Positions 7,584 to 8,323 of a DNA stretch of 8,323 nucleotides are shown here, piece after piece. The position numbers and the translations under genes are program-made. The notes under the pieces are model-generated. The model saw only the letters and a program-made list of their open reading frames with translations, did no database searches and had not been told where the DNA came from. The DNA lies in contig VBFW01000042.1 in the NCBI GenBank assembly GCA_005880525.1, forward strand, positions 1 to 8,323, in the 5' to 3' direction. Source of the DNA: Chloroflexota bacterium (GTDB lineage Bacteria; Chloroflexota; Dormibacteria; Dormibacterales; Dormibacteraceae). The stretch's first letter is position 1. Every line of letters begins with the position of its first letter.

Positions 7584-8323
7584 TCAGGCTTCGTAGACGA
7601 GGCGGCCGCCCACAGCGGTCGCCTCGACCTTTATCTGTACGATCTCGTCCGGCTGGGCACTGCTGATGTCGCGGTCCAGCATTGCGATGTCGGCGAGCAT
7701 TCCTTCGCGCAGGGCGCCCTTGATGGTCTCGGCGTGCTCGGCGTGGGCGGCGCCTGAGGTCCAGCCGGCCACCGCCTCCTCGAGACTCAAAGTCTTCGTG
7801 GCTTCAAAGAGGCTGGCGAACGGGTCCAGCGGCACCACCGGCCAGTCGGTGCCGAAGGCCAGGCGTCCGCCTGATTCAAGGATCTTCTTCCACGGCCACC
7901 CGCGGCTCGCGCGAGCGGGTCCGAGATGCCGGTGCCATACCTCCGTCATCGGCGGCGCCGCGTGCTGCGGCTGCATGCTCGCGATGATGTCGAGCTGGGC
8001 AAAGCGGCCGACATCGGCGGGGTCGGGACACTCGATGTGCTCGACGCGATGCCTTCCGCCGCTCGCGGTGGCCTGGAATGCGTCGAGCGCCTGCCGGATC
8101 GCCGCGTCGCCGATTGCGTGCACCTGCACCTGCCATCCGCGCTCGCTCGCGATGAGCGCATGCCGCGCCAGCTTGTCGCCGGGCCACAGTGGGGCTCCGC
8201 GATCATCAGCGTCGCCTTCATACGGATCGAGCATCGACGCGGTCTTCGACTCGACGACTCCGTCGGCGAAGGCTTTGACGATCCCGCTCTTGATCCATAT
8301 GTCGCTCGCACGCGCGCGCGCGA
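7584..8323 (-). CDS. Amidohydrolase family protein (YtcJ/Amidohydrolase_3 type), C-terminal part only
   Basis: Metal-dependent hydrolase of the amidohydrolase superfamily. Relatives act on amides or formamide-like bonds, but the natural substrate of most is unknown. The visible 245 residues have no start; the frame is open to the right edge, and full-length members have about 530-550 residues. Family landmarks in order: IVKAFADGVVESKTASML (matches the K-x-F-A-D-G segment), the metal-ligand motif VHAIGDAAIRQALDA, RVEHIECPDPADVGRF with the EH pair, SMQPQHA, and GTDWPVVPLDPFASLFEA with the metal-binding aspartate. The final portion (MLADIAMLDRD...VGGRLVYEA) is the usual composite-domain beta sandwich end. 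It converges on the permease with only 7 bp between the stop codons. An internal ATG at 8234 is not the start because homologous sequence continues upstream of it. Confidence 0.92.
   Translation of the reverse strand, partial: ARARASDIWIKSGIVKAFADGVVESKTASMLDPYEGDADDRGAPLWPGDKLARHALIASERGWQVQVHAIGDAAIRQALDAFQATASGGRHRVEHIECPDPADVGRFAQLDIIASMQPQHAAPPMTEVWHRHLGPARASRGWPWKKILESGGRLAFGTDWPVVPLDPFASLFEATKTLSLEEAVAGWTSGAAHAEHAETIKGALREGMLADIAMLDRDISSAQPDEIVQIKVEATAVGGRLVYEA

Noticed and set aside
8305..8323. CG dinucleotide run at the right edge
   Set aside because: It is short and lies within the coding frame of the amidohydrolase (alanine/arginine codons); a similar run occurs at 1546-1556 in the dehydrogenase, consistent with high GC content.

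Overview
This is an 8.3 kb piece of a GC-rich bacterial chromosome that looks like a catabolic neighbourhood for amines, betaines or amino acids. No rRNA, tRNA, plasmid or phage gene is visible, so the organism can only be guessed. The high GC content, the TTG start codons and the mix of APC permeases with amine-oxidising flavoproteins would suit a soil Actinomycetota or Chloroflexota-type bacterium. That is inference, not a placement.

Layout. Five genes read on the minus strand and one on the plus strand. In transcription order from about 5.96 kb leftward they are: a class III PLP aminotransferase of the HemL-like group (4591-5964); a decayed FAD-dependent amine oxidoreductase starting directly after it (3326-4590); an intergenic block of tandem hairpin repeats followed by a promoter (3115-3325); an APC-family amino acid/choline-type permease (1573-3114); and, 7 bp further on, a dimethylglycine/sarcosine dehydrogenase-like flavoprotein with a folate-binding GcvT domain that runs off the left edge (1-1565). 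Diverging from the aminotransferase is a second, different APC permease (6065-7576) behind a near-consensus sigma70-type promoter. It converges, 7 bp apart, on the C-terminal half of an amidohydrolase of the YtcJ type (7584-8323, entering from the right edge).

How the parts may work together. The permease and dehydrogenase pair reads as 'import an N-methylated amine or betaine-derived compound, then demethylate it oxidatively onto tetrahydrofolate'. The aminotransferase and FAD oxidase pair would have deaminated an amine or amino acid. The second permease could import or exchange a related substrate. The substrates are not determined by the sequence.

Most notable. (1) The FAD oxidoreductase is broken in two independent ways: about 50 codons are missing internally with a net -1 frameshift, and no ATG, GTG or TTG start precedes the Rossmann motif. 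(2) A 16-bp motif (14/16 identical) lies upstream of both the minus-strand permease and the aminotransferase/divergent-permease pair, a candidate shared operator. (3) A two-copy hairpin repeat element sits between the pseudogene and the next promoter. I see no wholly new biological system here; the novelty is in the regulation and decay of an otherwise recognisable catabolic cluster.
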